In this document: positions 1 through 8,156 of the stretch, piece by piece | How the letters are laid out: each line of letters opens with the position of its first letter | Numbering within the stretch: the stretch's first letter is position 1 | Assembly: GCA_041402045.1 (NCBI GenBank) | Contig: JAWKSZ010000049.1 | Location: forward strand, 1-61,216 | Reading direction: 5' to 3' | DNA length: 61,216 nucleotides | From: JAGQRJ01 sp041402045 | GTDB lineage: Bacteria > Planctomycetota > J058 | The notes under the pieces: generated by a model | Told to the model about the DNA's origin: nothing | Databases searched by the model: none | What the model saw: only the letters and a program-made list of their open reading frames with translations | Program-made: the position numbers and the translations under genes

Positions 1-1
1 C

Positions 2-289
2 CGCAAGGTCCTCGAGAAGATCGGCAAGACCGTCAAGGACGTGGACCTGTTCGAGATCAACGAGGCCTTCGCGGCGCAGTACCTGGCCGTCGAGAAGGAC
101 CTCGGGCTCGACCGCGCGAAGTGCAACGTCAACGGCGGCGCGATCGGGATCGGGCACCCGCTGGGCGCCACCGGCACCCGCCTGGTGCTGCACCTCGCCC
201 TCGAGCTCCAGCGCCGCGGCGGCAAGCTGGGGATCGCCTCCGCCTGCATCGGCGGCGGCCAGGGGATCGCGATCGCGATCACCCGCTAA
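2..289 (+). CDS. acetyl-CoA acetyltransferase / thiolase, C-terminal part
   Basis: The 5' end is cut off by the window edge; about 95 C-terminal residues remain, read in the frame starting at base 2. Thiolases condense or cleave acyl-CoA thioesters (two acetyl-CoA to acetoacetyl-CoA, or the last step of beta-oxidation). Visible motifs are NEAFA, the GGAIGIGHPLGATG block carrying the catalytic His, and the C-terminal CIGGGQG loop carrying the second active-site Cys. The chain ends normally (AIAITR, then TAA). Whether it is biosynthetic or degradative cannot be told from this part. It converges on the nitronate monooxygenase gene with a strong hairpin between them. Confidence 0.95.
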   Translation, partial: RKVLEKIGKTVKDVDLFEINEAFAAQYLAVEKDLGLDRAKCNVNGGAIGIGHPLGATGTRLVLHLALELQRRGGKLGIASACIGGGQGIAIAITR

Positions 290-307
290 CCAGCGCGCGA
301 TCGGCGA

Positions 308-333
308 GCGCCCGGGCCCGCTGGCCCGGGCGC
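308..333. terminator. hairpin between convergent genes
   Basis: Perfect 11-bp stem (308-318 with 323-333) and a 4-nt loop between two convergent stop codons. There is no U tract on either side, so it is a GC-only, probably bidirectional terminator; that role is inferred from position. Confidence 0.6.
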
Positions 334-349
334 GCGCATGTACGGACGC

Positions 350-1309
350 TCAGAACGCGGGCAGGCTCGCGCCGCGGGCGGCGGCGTACTCCGCGCGCAG
401 CTCGCTCAGGATCTCGGCGCAGGGCTGGATCGCGCGCAGCTTGTAGAGCCCGGTGCCGGCGTAGATCAGCGGCGGGGTCGGCTGCTCCTCGAAGAAGGCC
501 TCGCTCAGCGCGAACACCTTGTCCTTGTCCTGGAAGATCTCGGGGATCGAGCCCGCCTTCTGCGCCTGGCGGTAGGCCTTGTTGGCCACGAAGCGCATGT
601 TGAGCGTGTCCTTGACCGCGGTGAGCGAGGTCGTGAGCGGACGCTTGAGGTTGTGGTCGAGGACCTTGGCCTTGATCGACGGGTGCAGCGGCGACTCCTC
701 GGCGAAGAAGAAGCGCGTGCCGAGCTGGATCCCCGCCGCGCCGCGCAGGAGCGCCTCGTGCAAGTCCAGGCCGTCCCACTGCCCGCCCGCGAGCAGGATC
801 GGGGCGTCGGTCTGATCGCGCAGGAGCTCGAACAGTTGACGGGTGGTGAACGCGCCGTTGGCGCCCCCGGACTCGTTGCCCTGCACGATCAGCACGTCCA
901 GCGGGCGCTCGAGCACCATGCGCGCGACGGTCGGCGCGTTCACGCTGACGAGGAGCGTGAGCCCCAGGGCCTGCTTGAGCTCGGCCACTCGGGGGGAGCA
1001 CCAGCCCCCGAGGGCGAACACCTTGACCCCGACCTCCTCGGCGAGGCGCTCGACCAGCGCCTCGCTCTGCTCGAAGAAGGGCACGTTGACCGCGAACGGG
1101 CGCTCGGTCGCCGCGCGGATCGCCTCGACCTCGGCCACGATCCGCGCGTGCTCGCGGTAGTGGAAGGTGCCGAGGGTGCCGAGGCCCCCGGCGTTCGACA
1201 CCGCCGCCACCAGCCGGGCGTCGGAGCCGAAGGTCATGCCGCCCTGGACGACGGGCAGCTCGATCCCCAGGCGCGCGCAGAGGGCCGGGGCAGGGTGAGG
1301 GGTCGTCAT
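350..1309 (-). CDS. nitronate monooxygenase (2-nitropropane dioxygenase family)
   Basis: A 319-residue FMN-dependent TIM-barrel enzyme of the NMO/2-NPD family, which oxidises alkyl nitronates; some relatives are enoyl-ACP reductases. The N-terminus has the family's GIELPVVQGGM FMN-binding strand. LLAGGQWDG is the phosphate-binding loop and GAAGIQLGTRFFF the following conserved segment. The ATG at 1309 was chosen over an in-frame ATG 12 codons upstream because the extra residues (PAGAAPPTIPA) are not family-like and would run into the promoter space of the divergent gene at 1363. Soluble, no signal peptide. The substrate is not predictable. Confidence 0.9.
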   Translation of the reverse strand: MTTPHPAPALCARLGIELPVVQGGMTFGSDARLVAAVSNAGGLGTLGTFHYREHARIVAEVEAIRAATERPFAVNVPFFEQSEALVERLAEEVGVKVFALGGWCSPRVAELKQALGLTLLVSVNAPTVARMVLERPLDVLIVQGNESGGANGAFTTRQLFELLRDQTDAPILLAGGQWDGLDLHEALLRGAAGIQLGTRFFFAEESPLHPSIKAKVLDHNLKRPLTTSLTAVKDTLNMRFVANKAYRQAQKAGSIPEIFQDKDKVFALSEAFFEEQPTPPLIYAGTGLYKLRAIQPCAEILSELRAEYAAARGASLPAF

Positions 1310-1362
1310 GGCGGGGATTGTAGGGGGCGCAGCGCCCGCGGGCACGCGCTAGGCTGGGGACC

Positions 1363-2331
1363 GTGAGCGACGACGTCGGGCCTCCGCCCCCCCGCTACCG
1401 GCTGCTGCGCGCGACCCTGACCCTCGCGTTGCTGGGGCTCCTGGCCCTGAGCCTCGCCGGGTTCCTCGGGCGCTGGAGCTGGCACCTCGACCTCTGCAGC
1501 CACTTCCGCCCGCACTACCTGGCCGGCAGCCTGCTCCTGGGAGGCCTGGCCCTCGCCGCGCGACGGCGCGGGCCCGTCGCCCTCGCCGCCGCGGGCCTGG
1601 CGCTGAACCTCGTCGCGCTGACCGCGGGCCTGGGCGCGCCGGTCCCGGTCGACGGCCCGGCGCTGCGGCTCCTGGTCCACAACGTCTACACCCCCAACGA
1701 CCGCTACGCCGAGGTCGCCGCGGCGGCCCGCGCCTTCGAGGCCGACGTGCTCTGCCTGCAGGAGCTCGACCGCGCCTGGTTGGTGGGTCTCCAGGAGGCG
1801 GGGCTCGGGGACCTCGACCCCGTGCTCCTCGAGCCGCGGCAGGACAACTTCGGGATCGGGGTGTGGCTGCGGCCGCGCGCGGGGCTCGAGCTCGTGGGCC
1901 ATGAGCTGCTGCGGCTGAGCGAGCACGAGCTCCCCGCGCTCTCGCTGCGCCTGCGCGTCGACGGTCGGCCCCTGGAGCTGCTGGTGCTGCATACGCTCCC
2001 CCCGGTCTCGGAGGAGAACGGCGACGTGCGCGCGAGCCAGCTCCAGGCCGCCGCCGCCCGGGCGGCGGCGTGTCAGGGACCGTTCGTGCTCACCGGCGAC
2101 TTGAACGCGACCCCGTGGTCCCGGGACTTCGACGCGCTGCGGGAGGCCGGGTTCGCCGATCCCCTGACCGGCCTCGGGGGGAGCTGGCCCACCTTCTACC
2201 CCGAGCTCGCGGGGATCCCGATCGACCACTGCCTGCTCAAGGGGCCGGTGAGCGCCACGGACGCGCGCTACGGCGCGGGCGCTGGCTCGGACCACCGCGC
2301 GCTGCTCGTGACCCTCGCGGTCGGGGAGTAG
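1363..2331 (+). CDS. membrane-anchored endonuclease/exonuclease/phosphatase family protein
   Basis: 322 residues, GTG start, divergent from the nitronate monooxygenase with about 53 bp between them. The first ~110 residues hold about three hydrophobic segments (for example LTLALLGLLALSLAGFL). The rest is an EEP (DNase I-like) fold: LLVHNVYTPND at the start, CLQELDRAW with the metal-binding Glu, LTGDLNATPWS with Asp/Asn, and the terminal SDHRALL with the catalytic Asp-His. These metal-dependent hydrolases cleave phosphodiesters in nucleic acids, inositol phosphates or sphingolipids. The membrane-anchored VanY-like subfamily usually acts outside the cytoplasm, but the substrate is unknown. Confidence 0.88.
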   Translation: MSDDVGPPPPRYRLLRATLTLALLGLLALSLAGFLGRWSWHLDLCSHFRPHYLAGSLLLGGLALAARRRGPVALAAAGLALNLVALTAGLGAPVPVDGPALRLLVHNVYTPNDRYAEVAAAARAFEADVLCLQELDRAWLVGLQEAGLGDLDPVLLEPRQDNFGIGVWLRPRAGLELVGHELLRLSEHELPALSLRLRVDGRPLELLVLHTLPPVSEENGDVRASQLQAAAARAAACQGPFVLTGDLNATPWSRDFDALREAGFADPLTGLGGSWPTFYPELAGIPIDHCLLKGPVSATDARYGAGAGSDHRALLVTLAVGE

Positions 2332-2332
2332 C

Positions 2333-3052
2333 TCAGCTCAGGTCGCTGGAGAGCGGCGGCTCGTGGCCCCAGTCGGAGCCCAGGCTCTGGGGCCACCAGG
2401 CGCTCGAGGGCAGGGGCTCCGAGAGCGCTGGCGCGCCGCTCGCGGGGGCCGGGGTCGCCGCCAGGAAGGGGGTGCTGCTCCCGAGCTCCAGGTTCGAGGC
2501 GTCCTCGATCGAGGCCTGCCAGCGGCGGTGCCGGCGCTGGATCCGCCGGCGTACGTCCTCGGTCTCGCCCTCGCGCACGTTGATCAGGTAGAGGTAGACC
2601 CGCAGCGTGCAGGCCGCGATCAGGCCGATCAGGAGCGCCGCGTCGAGCGGGCGCATGTTGATCCACTGACCCAGGCTCAGCACGTAGGCGAGCAGCGAGA
2701 AGCTGAAGAAGGGCACGAGGAACGAGCGGCTCTGGACGCGCCAGGCGTTGAACATGGCGACCCGCAGCTCGCGGCGGGCGGCCCGCAGCCGCGCGCGGCG
2801 GCGCAGCGCCCAGTGCCGGGGGCTCTCGCGGGCCTTGCCCGGGAGCGGGTAGTGGTAGCCGCAGCCGAGGGTCGGGCACACGGGGTTGCCCAGCTCGTGG
2901 AGGCAGGCGCGGTGGGCGGTCGAGCGACACTCGGGGCAGCTCAAGAGCTCGAGCTCGGCGTCCTGGTCGCGGCAGAGGGGACAGCGCCCCGGGTGGCTGG
3001 CGTGCTTCAGACCAGCCAGGGGGTGCGCGCTGTGGGTCCGCCGGAACAACAC
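2333..3052 (-). CDS. RING-like zinc-finger membrane protein
   Basis: 239 residues, no assigned function. Residues ~18-65 have a cysteine/histidine cluster spaced like a RING or treble-clef finger (CPLC, CPEC, HRAC, CPTLGC). Two hydrophobic segments follow (LVPFFSFSLLAYVLSLGQW; ALLIGLIAACTLRVYLYLI), then a Ser/Pro-rich tail. The finger closely resembles that of the membrane protein at 32090-32578, so the two belong to a local family. It starts back-to-back with the STAS gene. Bacterial RING-like fingers joined to membrane segments are poorly characterised; I do not infer ubiquitin-like activity. Confidence 0.75.
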   Translation of the reverse strand: MLFRRTHSAHPLAGLKHASHPGRCPLCRDQDAELELLSCPECRSTAHRACLHELGNPVCPTLGCGYHYPLPGKARESPRHWALRRRARLRAARRELRVAMFNAWRVQSRSFLVPFFSFSLLAYVLSLGQWINMRPLDAALLIGLIAACTLRVYLYLINVREGETEDVRRRIQRRHRRWQASIEDASNLELGSSTPFLAATPAPASGAPALSEPLPSSAWWPQSLGSDWGHEPPLSSDLS

Positions 3053-3157
3053 GCCTTTACCCTCGGGGACCGCGGGCCGAATTGCAAGGACCGTCCTGCG
3101 TGGGGCACGGGCGAGGGGGCTTGGCTACACTCTAGGCTGACCCCGAAGGCGCAGGCC

Positions 3158-3562
3158 GTGGCGATCCCGCGAATTCAACTCGACGACGTCCCGCAGGCTG
3201 TGATCCTCCAGCCCAGCGGTCCGCTGCGCACCGAACGCGCCGAGGGCTTCCGCCAGGCGCTCGAGACCGAGTGCGCCGGCCCCACCGAGCGGATCATCGT
3301 CGACTTCACCGACGTGGACTACCTCGACAGCACGACCCTCGGGCACTTGCTGAACGCCCACGACCGCCTGAACAAGAAGGGCGGACGCTTGATCCTGGCC
3401 GCCCTCAGCCCCGACGTGAGCCTCGTCGTCGACTCGATCGGGCTCACCAGCTTCTTCGCGATCACGGACACGGTCCACGAGGCCGAGGTAGCCCTGCGCG
3501 AGGGGTCGGACCTGGGGACGACGGTGTCGGACTCGGATTTCGGGCCGCTGGGGCTGACCTAG
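3158..3562 (+). CDS. STAS-domain anti-sigma-factor antagonist-like protein
   Basis: 134 residues. The GTG at 3158 is the start that gives a normal STAS-domain length; the frame stays open far upstream only because of base composition. STAS proteins (SpoIIAA/RsbV type) bind anti-sigma kinases and are switched by phosphorylation of a Ser/Thr. FTDVDYLDSTTLGHLL matches the phospho-acceptor segment (usual DSSGLG pattern), so the Ser/Thr cluster at DSTTLG is the probable phosphosite. A ~30-residue acidic tail follows the domain. No cognate anti-sigma factor lies nearby. Its TAG overlaps the stop codon of the next gene on the other strand (CTAG). Confidence 0.87.
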   Translation: MAIPRIQLDDVPQAVILQPSGPLRTERAEGFRQALETECAGPTERIIVDFTDVDYLDSTTLGHLLNAHDRLNKKGGRLILAALSPDVSLVVDSIGLTSFFAITDTVHEAEVALREGSDLGTTVSDSDFGPLGLT

Positions 3563-4614
3563 GCGTTCGGGGTGGACCTCGCCGGCGCGAGGACCAGGGC
3601 CAGGTCGGGGTTGCTCCCGTCCATCTTCCAGATCCAGGCGTCGAGCACGTAGTGCACGGTCTGCGGCAGCGCGAGCAGCGCGACCGCCAAGGACGTCGCC
3701 GTCGCGTCGAGCTCGAACCAGGGCGACACGTAGTGCCCCCACACCGCCCCCTCCCAGCACAGCTCCTCGAGCAGGGCCAGGACCACGAGCGGGGCGAGGA
3801 AGGACAGCGGGTGGCGCACCAGCCAAGGCACCAGACCCCGGGCCTCGGGCTCCGCGGCCCAGCGCCGGCTGGCGCGCACCCAGGCCAGGCCCAGGAACGG
3901 GATCCCGTGCAGGAGGTTGATCGCCGCCAGCGCCACCAGGGGGTGCGACGCCCAGGCCAGCCCCACCGCCCAGCTCAGCCACGAGGCGAGCATCCAGGCG
4001 TTCTTCGGCAGGTTGAAGCTGCCCTGGGTCACGTGCCACACCTGCCGCGCGAGGTACGCCGCCGCCACCGCCGCGTAGACCAGGTAGAGGTCGGGGATCA
4101 GCGCCCGCGGCAGGACCGCGACGAAGGCCTCGCCGTGGCCGAACCAGTCGAAGCCCTGGGGCGAGGCGTGCCACACCAGGATCGGCACCAGCGCGCCCGT
4201 CCACAGCGCGAGCTTGTCCAGGGTCCGGTCGAGGGGCGCAGCCTTCCCTCCCAGCGCGCGATACAGCGCCACGAACCCGTACTGCTGGGAGGCGAAGTGG
4301 TGGATCGCCACGTAGGCCAGGAGCGTCCAGTAGAGCGTGGGCGAGTGGCTGTGCAGGCGGAAGGCGACGAAGAACGCCAGCGGGATCGGCAGCCACAGGA
4401 GCAGCGGGCGCCGGCGGACCACGCTCGGGTCGCCGTAGGTCAGATACAGGGTCGCCCACACGTGGGCCACGTCGAAGGCGACCACCAGCCACAGGAAGTT
4501 CCAGAGGCTGAGCCCTTCGGGCTCCGGCGCGAGGAGCACCGCGCCCGTCGCCGCCGCCGGCAACGCCAGCGCGGCCAGGTCGACGGCCGGAGACACGATC
4601 CAGGGGCGGCTCAT
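3559..4614 (-). CDS. polytopic membrane protein, histidine-containing, unknown function
   Basis: 351 residues with about nine hydrophobic segments. Conserved-looking histidines sit in or beside them: FDVAHVWATLY, AYVAIHHFASQQYGF, QVWHVTQGSFNLPK, LLHGIPFLG and VHYVLDAWIWKMD. Spaced membrane histidines are typical of di-iron membrane oxygenases and of Brp/Blh-like carotenoid cleavage enzymes, but I cannot match a family with confidence, so this is only a hint. The ATG at 4614 is the first Met and precedes a natural membrane start. It converges with the STAS gene. Confidence 0.7.
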   Translation of the reverse strand: MSRPWIVSPAVDLAALALPAAATGAVLLAPEPEGLSLWNFLWLVVAFDVAHVWATLYLTYGDPSVVRRRPLLLWLPIPLAFFVAFRLHSHSPTLYWTLLAYVAIHHFASQQYGFVALYRALGGKAAPLDRTLDKLALWTGALVPILVWHASPQGFDWFGHGEAFVAVLPRALIPDLYLVYAAVAAAYLARQVWHVTQGSFNLPKNAWMLASWLSWAVGLAWASHPLVALAAINLLHGIPFLGLAWVRASRRWAAEPEARGLVPWLVRHPLSFLAPLVVLALLEELCWEGAVWGHYVSPWFELDATATSLAVALLALPQTVHYVLDAWIWKMDGSNPDLALVLAPARSTPNA

Positions 4615-4867
4615 GGGCGTTCGTTATACGGGACCGCGCAAAGCAAACGAGGCGACCTGCGCCTTGGGATCCCTCGACGTGCAGCGAGGGTGCGGCACGC
4701 GCACGCTGCGTCCAGCCCTTCGTTCCGCGTGCGACGCTGAGCTCCGCGGCCTTTTCGCCTGAAAAGGGAAGGCCGGGTAGTCCAGATCTGGGCGGCGGCC
4801 TCGTGAGGGAGCTAAGCCGACCGAGCGTCGTGGTCGAGACCCGACGCGACTCGGCCCAGACGGGCCC

Positions 4868-4883
4868 TGGCACGGCGACTGCA
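4868..4883 (+). promoter_or_regulatory. sigma-54-like promoter upstream of the 762-aa lipoprotein
   Basis: TGGCACGGCGACTGCA has GG and GC exactly 10 nt apart and matches TGGCAC-N5-TTGCA with one mismatch. It lies 26 nt before the ATG at 4910, which leaves room for a transcription start near 4895. The same arrangement precedes the three paralogues at 18481, 20158 and 21713. Confidence 0.5.
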
Positions 4884-4909
4884 AGGGGCTGGCCGACCAG
4901 GAGCCATCC

Positions 4910-7198
4910 ATGCGCCACCCGATCCTCCTCCTCTCCAGCCTCGCCGTCGCCCTCGTCCTCGGCGGCTGCAACGACGGCGCCTACAAGGACCGCAGCACCG
5001 CCGCCGGCGTGGGCTCGTCGACCGCGAGCGCGAGCCCGAGCGCGGCGGGCGGCGCGTTCCTCGCCGACCTCAAGGCCGGGATCGACGGCGCCCCGGCGGG
5101 GCGGATCGACACCGACCAGGACGGGCTCAGCGACGTGGAGGAGCACGCCCTCGGCACCGACCCGACCCTCCCCGACAGCGACCTCGACGGGATCCTCGAC
5201 GGGCGCGACCTGGCGCCGACCTTCGGGGCCGCCGCCTACGGCGGCTTCGACGCGCGCTTCCCCACCGGCGCGGTCGAGGTCAACCAGGAATACCGCGTCG
5301 CCGGCCTGTTCGGCCGCTCCAAGGTCGAGAAGTGGGCCTTCGGCTGGCGCACGACCTACGAGGGCGAGCGCTCGACCCGCACGAGCGTGATCGAGCCGCA
5401 GAAGGTGCTCAAGGACCTCCAGGATCGCTCGGCCCAGAGCGACTTCGAGGCGCTGGACGTGACCCCCCAGGGCTCGCTCTCGACCTTCGACAGCTACGAG
5501 TACAAGAAGACCGTCGTCTACAGCCGCTACACGCTGACCTACGACTTCAAGAGCCAACCCATGGACGTGCGCTTCCGCAACAAGCGCGCGACCACGCTGC
5601 GCGACCCCAGCGGCGCGGCGTTCGCCAACAAGGTGTTCCCGGTCAAGGTCCAGGGCGGCATGCGCTCGACCCTGGTGGTGCAGTTCGCGGTGGACGCCCC
5701 CGCCGATCGCTACCAGGACACCGCCGCCGGCTACGTGAGCCCCGCGCTCTCGTTCCAGGTGTTCGACGGGGCCGACTTCGTCCGCTCCCAGGTGATCCTG
5801 GACGACGTCGCCACCGGGAGCCCGCTCAACAAGCACGCCTACGAGGCGCGCCTGCTCCTGCCTACGCCCCAGGGCCGCGGGACCCACGACTGGACCGTGA
5901 TCGTGACCCCGGTGTGGATCGCCAAGCAGGGCGCCGCCGACCCCACGATCACCGCGCTCGACGGCGGGAACCTGCGCGTCGGGGCGCTGGCCCACGAGCT
6001 CGACGTGGCCCGCGCCCAGAGCGACGCCAAGCGCCTGATCGCGATCGTGGGCAGCACCCAGGACCTCGGCGCCGACCTGCGGGCCGAGGCCGCGGGCGTC
6101 GTGTTCCGCGACCCCAAGACCCAGACCAAGACCGTGATCCAGCGTCAGGGCAGCGGCAGCGCGCTGCGCTTCAGCCTGACCGTGGCCACCTCGGTCGCCG
6201 CGATCGCGCGCACCGGGATCGGGACCCTGGTCCAGATCAACGAGTATTCCAAGGTCGCGAGCGCCGAGAGCCTGACCCGGCTCATGACCCCCGAGCTCCA
6301 GCAGCGCTACGGCCCGATCGTCGAGACCCTGACCCGGGTCGAGAACGCGAGCATGGCCGTGATCCACGCGACCCAGGCCGTGCTCCTGTTCAAGAACGGC
6401 GGGGACACGATCCGGGCCACGCTCTACGCCGCCCGCGGCGCGACCGAGGCCTTCCGCGCCATGGGCGACACCGAGTTCATTCGCGTCGGCGCCTCGGCGG
6501 TGGCCTTCGCCTCGGACCTCTACGACGCGACCCAGGCCTTCAAGGCCGGCGACCACCTGCGCGGCGGGCTCTACGTGGTGCGCACCGGCGTCGACGTGCT
6601 CCAGGCCTTCGGCGGCAACGCCGGCGCGATCGCCAACGCCGGCCTCGGCGCGGCGACCTACGGGATCGCGGCCTACCAGTCCTTCCAGCGCGGCGACGTG
6701 GCCCTGGGGCTCGTGAACGTGGCCCGCGGGACGGGCTCGCTCTCGCGCTACTTCTTCCAGGGCCAGAACGTGGGCGGGATCCCCGCGGGGCAGGTGATCG
6801 GCGCCGCGCTGGGGATCGTGGACGCCGGCTACAACGTGTTCAAGGCCACCCAGACCCAGGACCCGATCCGGCGCCAGATGTACGTCGAGGACGCAGTGGC
6901 CGCGGCCCTGGACGCGGGCGTGTTCCTGATCCCCACCGTGGGCCCGATCGTGAGCGGGGTGTGGCAGGTGGGCTACATGGCGCTGAGCCTGATCTTCCCC
7001 CAGGTCGCGAAGTACCGCTTCTTGCGCTCGCCCGGCGCGTTCCTGACCTTCGTGGGGCAGACCCTGTTCACGAACTCGATCCCCTCGATCTACGCCGACG
7101 AGGCCTACGAGGGCGCGGTCCAGGCGCTCTCCGCCACGCTCGACGACCTGCAGAACCAGGGCGAAGCGGTGACTGCGGTCTACCCCGAGAGCCCGTGA
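4910..7198 (+). CDS. large secreted lipoprotein with calcium-type (thrombospondin-3-like) repeats
   Basis: 762 residues. The signal peptide ends in a lipobox (VLGGC, lipid-anchored Cys20). After a Ser/Ala-rich linker, residues ~65-105 carry Asp-rich DTDQDGLSDVEE and DSDLDGILDG loops typical of thrombospondin type 3 / Ca2+-binding repeats. The middle ~300 residues are beta-rich with no recognised domain. The last ~250 residues have Ala/Gly-rich hydrophobic stretches around GLGAATYGIAAYQSF, AALDAGVFLIPTVGPIVSG and GYMALSLIF, which could insert into a membrane. This end recalls pre-toxin or colicin-like hydrophobic hairpins, but I have no firm match. The exposed side cannot be told from sequence. 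Preceded by a sigma-54-like promoter. Confidence 0.85.
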   Translation: MRHPILLLSSLAVALVLGGCNDGAYKDRSTAAGVGSSTASASPSAAGGAFLADLKAGIDGAPAGRIDTDQDGLSDVEEHALGTDPTLPDSDLDGILDGRDLAPTFGAAAYGGFDARFPTGAVEVNQEYRVAGLFGRSKVEKWAFGWRTTYEGERSTRTSVIEPQKVLKDLQDRSAQSDFEALDVTPQGSLSTFDSYEYKKTVVYSRYTLTYDFKSQPMDVRFRNKRATTLRDPSGAAFANKVFPVKVQGGMRSTLVVQFAVDAPADRYQDTAAGYVSPALSFQVFDGADFVRSQVILDDVATGSPLNKHAYEARLLLPTPQGRGTHDWTVIVTPVWIAKQGAADPTITALDGGNLRVGALAHELDVARAQSDAKRLIAIVGSTQDLGADLRAEAAGVVFRDPKTQTKTVIQRQGSGSALRFSLTVATSVAAIARTGIGTLVQINEYSKVASAESLTRLMTPELQQRYGPIVETLTRVENASMAVIHATQAVLLFKNGGDTIRATLYAARGATEAFRAMGDTEFIRVGASAVAFASDLYDATQAFKAGDHLRGGLYVVRTGVDVLQAFGGNAGAIANAGLGAATYGIAAYQSFQRGDVALGLVNVARGTGSLSRYFFQGQNVGGIPAGQVIGAALGIVDAGYNVFKATQTQDPIRRQMYVEDAVAAALDAGVFLIPTVGPIVSGVWQVGYMALSLIFPQVAKYRFLRSPGAFLTFVGQTLFTNSIPSIYADEAYEGAVQALSATLDDLQNQGEAVTAVYPESP

Positions 7199-7277
7199 GA
7201 CGTCCTCCCCGACCCCGGTCCGAGCGCCCTCCCGGGCGGAGTGCTATACCTGCACCACCCGGACCACGAGGCACCGC

Positions 7278-7769
7278 ATGGGCACGGCGCAGCCGATCCA
7301 CCCCTTGTTCATCGATTCGCAGAAGCTGAGCCGGGAGGCGTTCCTCGCGAAGCACGGCGCGCCGCTGTTCGTGGTGGACCCCCACGTCGCGCCGGACGAG
7401 GCCGAGCAGGCCTTCCAGACCCAGCCCGTCGGGCGCGGGAACCCGCGGGAGACCACGGTGGCCTGGATCAGGAAGGCCCACGGCTCGAGCGTGCTGGACG
7501 CCATGATCACGATCGGGCGCGCGCGCAGCAACGACATCGAGCTCGACGCCCCCGACGTGAGCAAGTTCCACGCGTTCCTCGTGCCCACCGAGGAGGGCTG
7601 GGAGCTCGGTGACGCCGGCTCGCGCTTCGGAACCCTGGTCGACGAGCGGGAGCTCCAGGGCAGCGAGGCCCGGGCGAACCTCGTCCCTGGGAGTCGAGTC
7701 TCGGTGGGGTCGATCAGCATGACCTACCACACCCCCGAGAGCCTCTACGACTACCTCCGCGGGCAGTAG
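7278..7769 (+). CDS. FHA-domain protein
   Basis: 163 residues. Residues ~76-145 are a forkhead-associated domain: MITIGRARSNDIEL, then VSKFHAFL (phosphopeptide-binding Ser and His), then GSRFGTLVDERELQ. FHA domains bind phosphothreonine, so it is a plausible reader of Hanks-type kinases such as the one at 47146. The N-terminal 75 residues (PIHPLFIDSQKLSREAFLAK onward) look conserved but are unassigned. No signal peptide, so cytoplasmic. Monocistronic, with a strong hairpin 22 bases downstream. Confidence 0.9.
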   Translation: MGTAQPIHPLFIDSQKLSREAFLAKHGAPLFVVDPHVAPDEAEQAFQTQPVGRGNPRETTVAWIRKAHGSSVLDAMITIGRARSNDIELDAPDVSKFHAFLVPTEEGWELGDAGSRFGTLVDERELQGSEARANLVPGSRVSVGSISMTYHTPESLYDYLRGQ

Positions 7770-7790
7770 GCGCCGAGCCGCCTGTACACG

Positions 7791-7830
7791 CCAATAGCCT
7801 CACCGAGTCCCGAGTCGGTGAGGCTATTGG
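7791..7830 (+). terminator. perfect 16-bp hairpin after the FHA gene
   Basis: Arms 7791-7806 and 7815-7830 are perfectly complementary over 16 bp with an 8-nt loop, 21 nt after the FHA stop. There is no U tract. It is probably the transcript 3' end of the FHA gene; a protein-binding palindrome is the alternative. Confidence 0.6.
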
Positions 7831-8146
7831 CCCACGGCGCTGAGTCGTGCACGCAGTTGAGGCAAGACTACGTGCACAGGCTCGGGAGACCCACAAGGAC
7901 CTCTAACAGGCCGAGCCCTCAACACCGGATACGCTTTACATAGCGACAGGCGTACCGAGACCCATCTCGCCGCAACTCCCTTGACTCCGTAGAAGGGCGT
8001 CCAGCAGCGGGCGGTCTTCCGGGAAGTCTGGACACACCCTTCCCGGGAGCGCCGTGCCCATCGTTCGCGGTTGAACCGAACCGCGTTGGTTCCGGGAGTC
8101 GACCTCGAGGGACTTGGTGGCCGCCGTCGTGCGTTAACCTCCCCGT
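7831..8146. other. gene-free stretch before arsS-like gene
   Basis: About 315 bases with slightly lower GC than the surroundings and no frame that looks like protein. I see no tRNA, no clear promoter and only short imperfect palindromes. The one clear signal at its end is the AGGAGGGG ribosome-binding site at 8147-8154. Confidence 0.5.
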
Positions 8147-8156
8147 AGGAGGGGAC

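Noticed and set aside
4750..4767. Hairpin CCTTTTC/GAAAAGG as a riboswitch or terminator
   Set aside because: Only 7 bp with a 4-nt loop, not at the end of a gene on either strand in the right position, no conserved RNA motif around it.
3125..6556. 1143-residue open frame on the minus strand (and similar long antisense frames, e.g. 7824-10790)
   Set aside because: Composition is Gly/Ala/Arg/Asp/His-rich with no domain logic, and it runs antisense to well-supported genes. High GC removes stop codons, so long spurious frames are expected.
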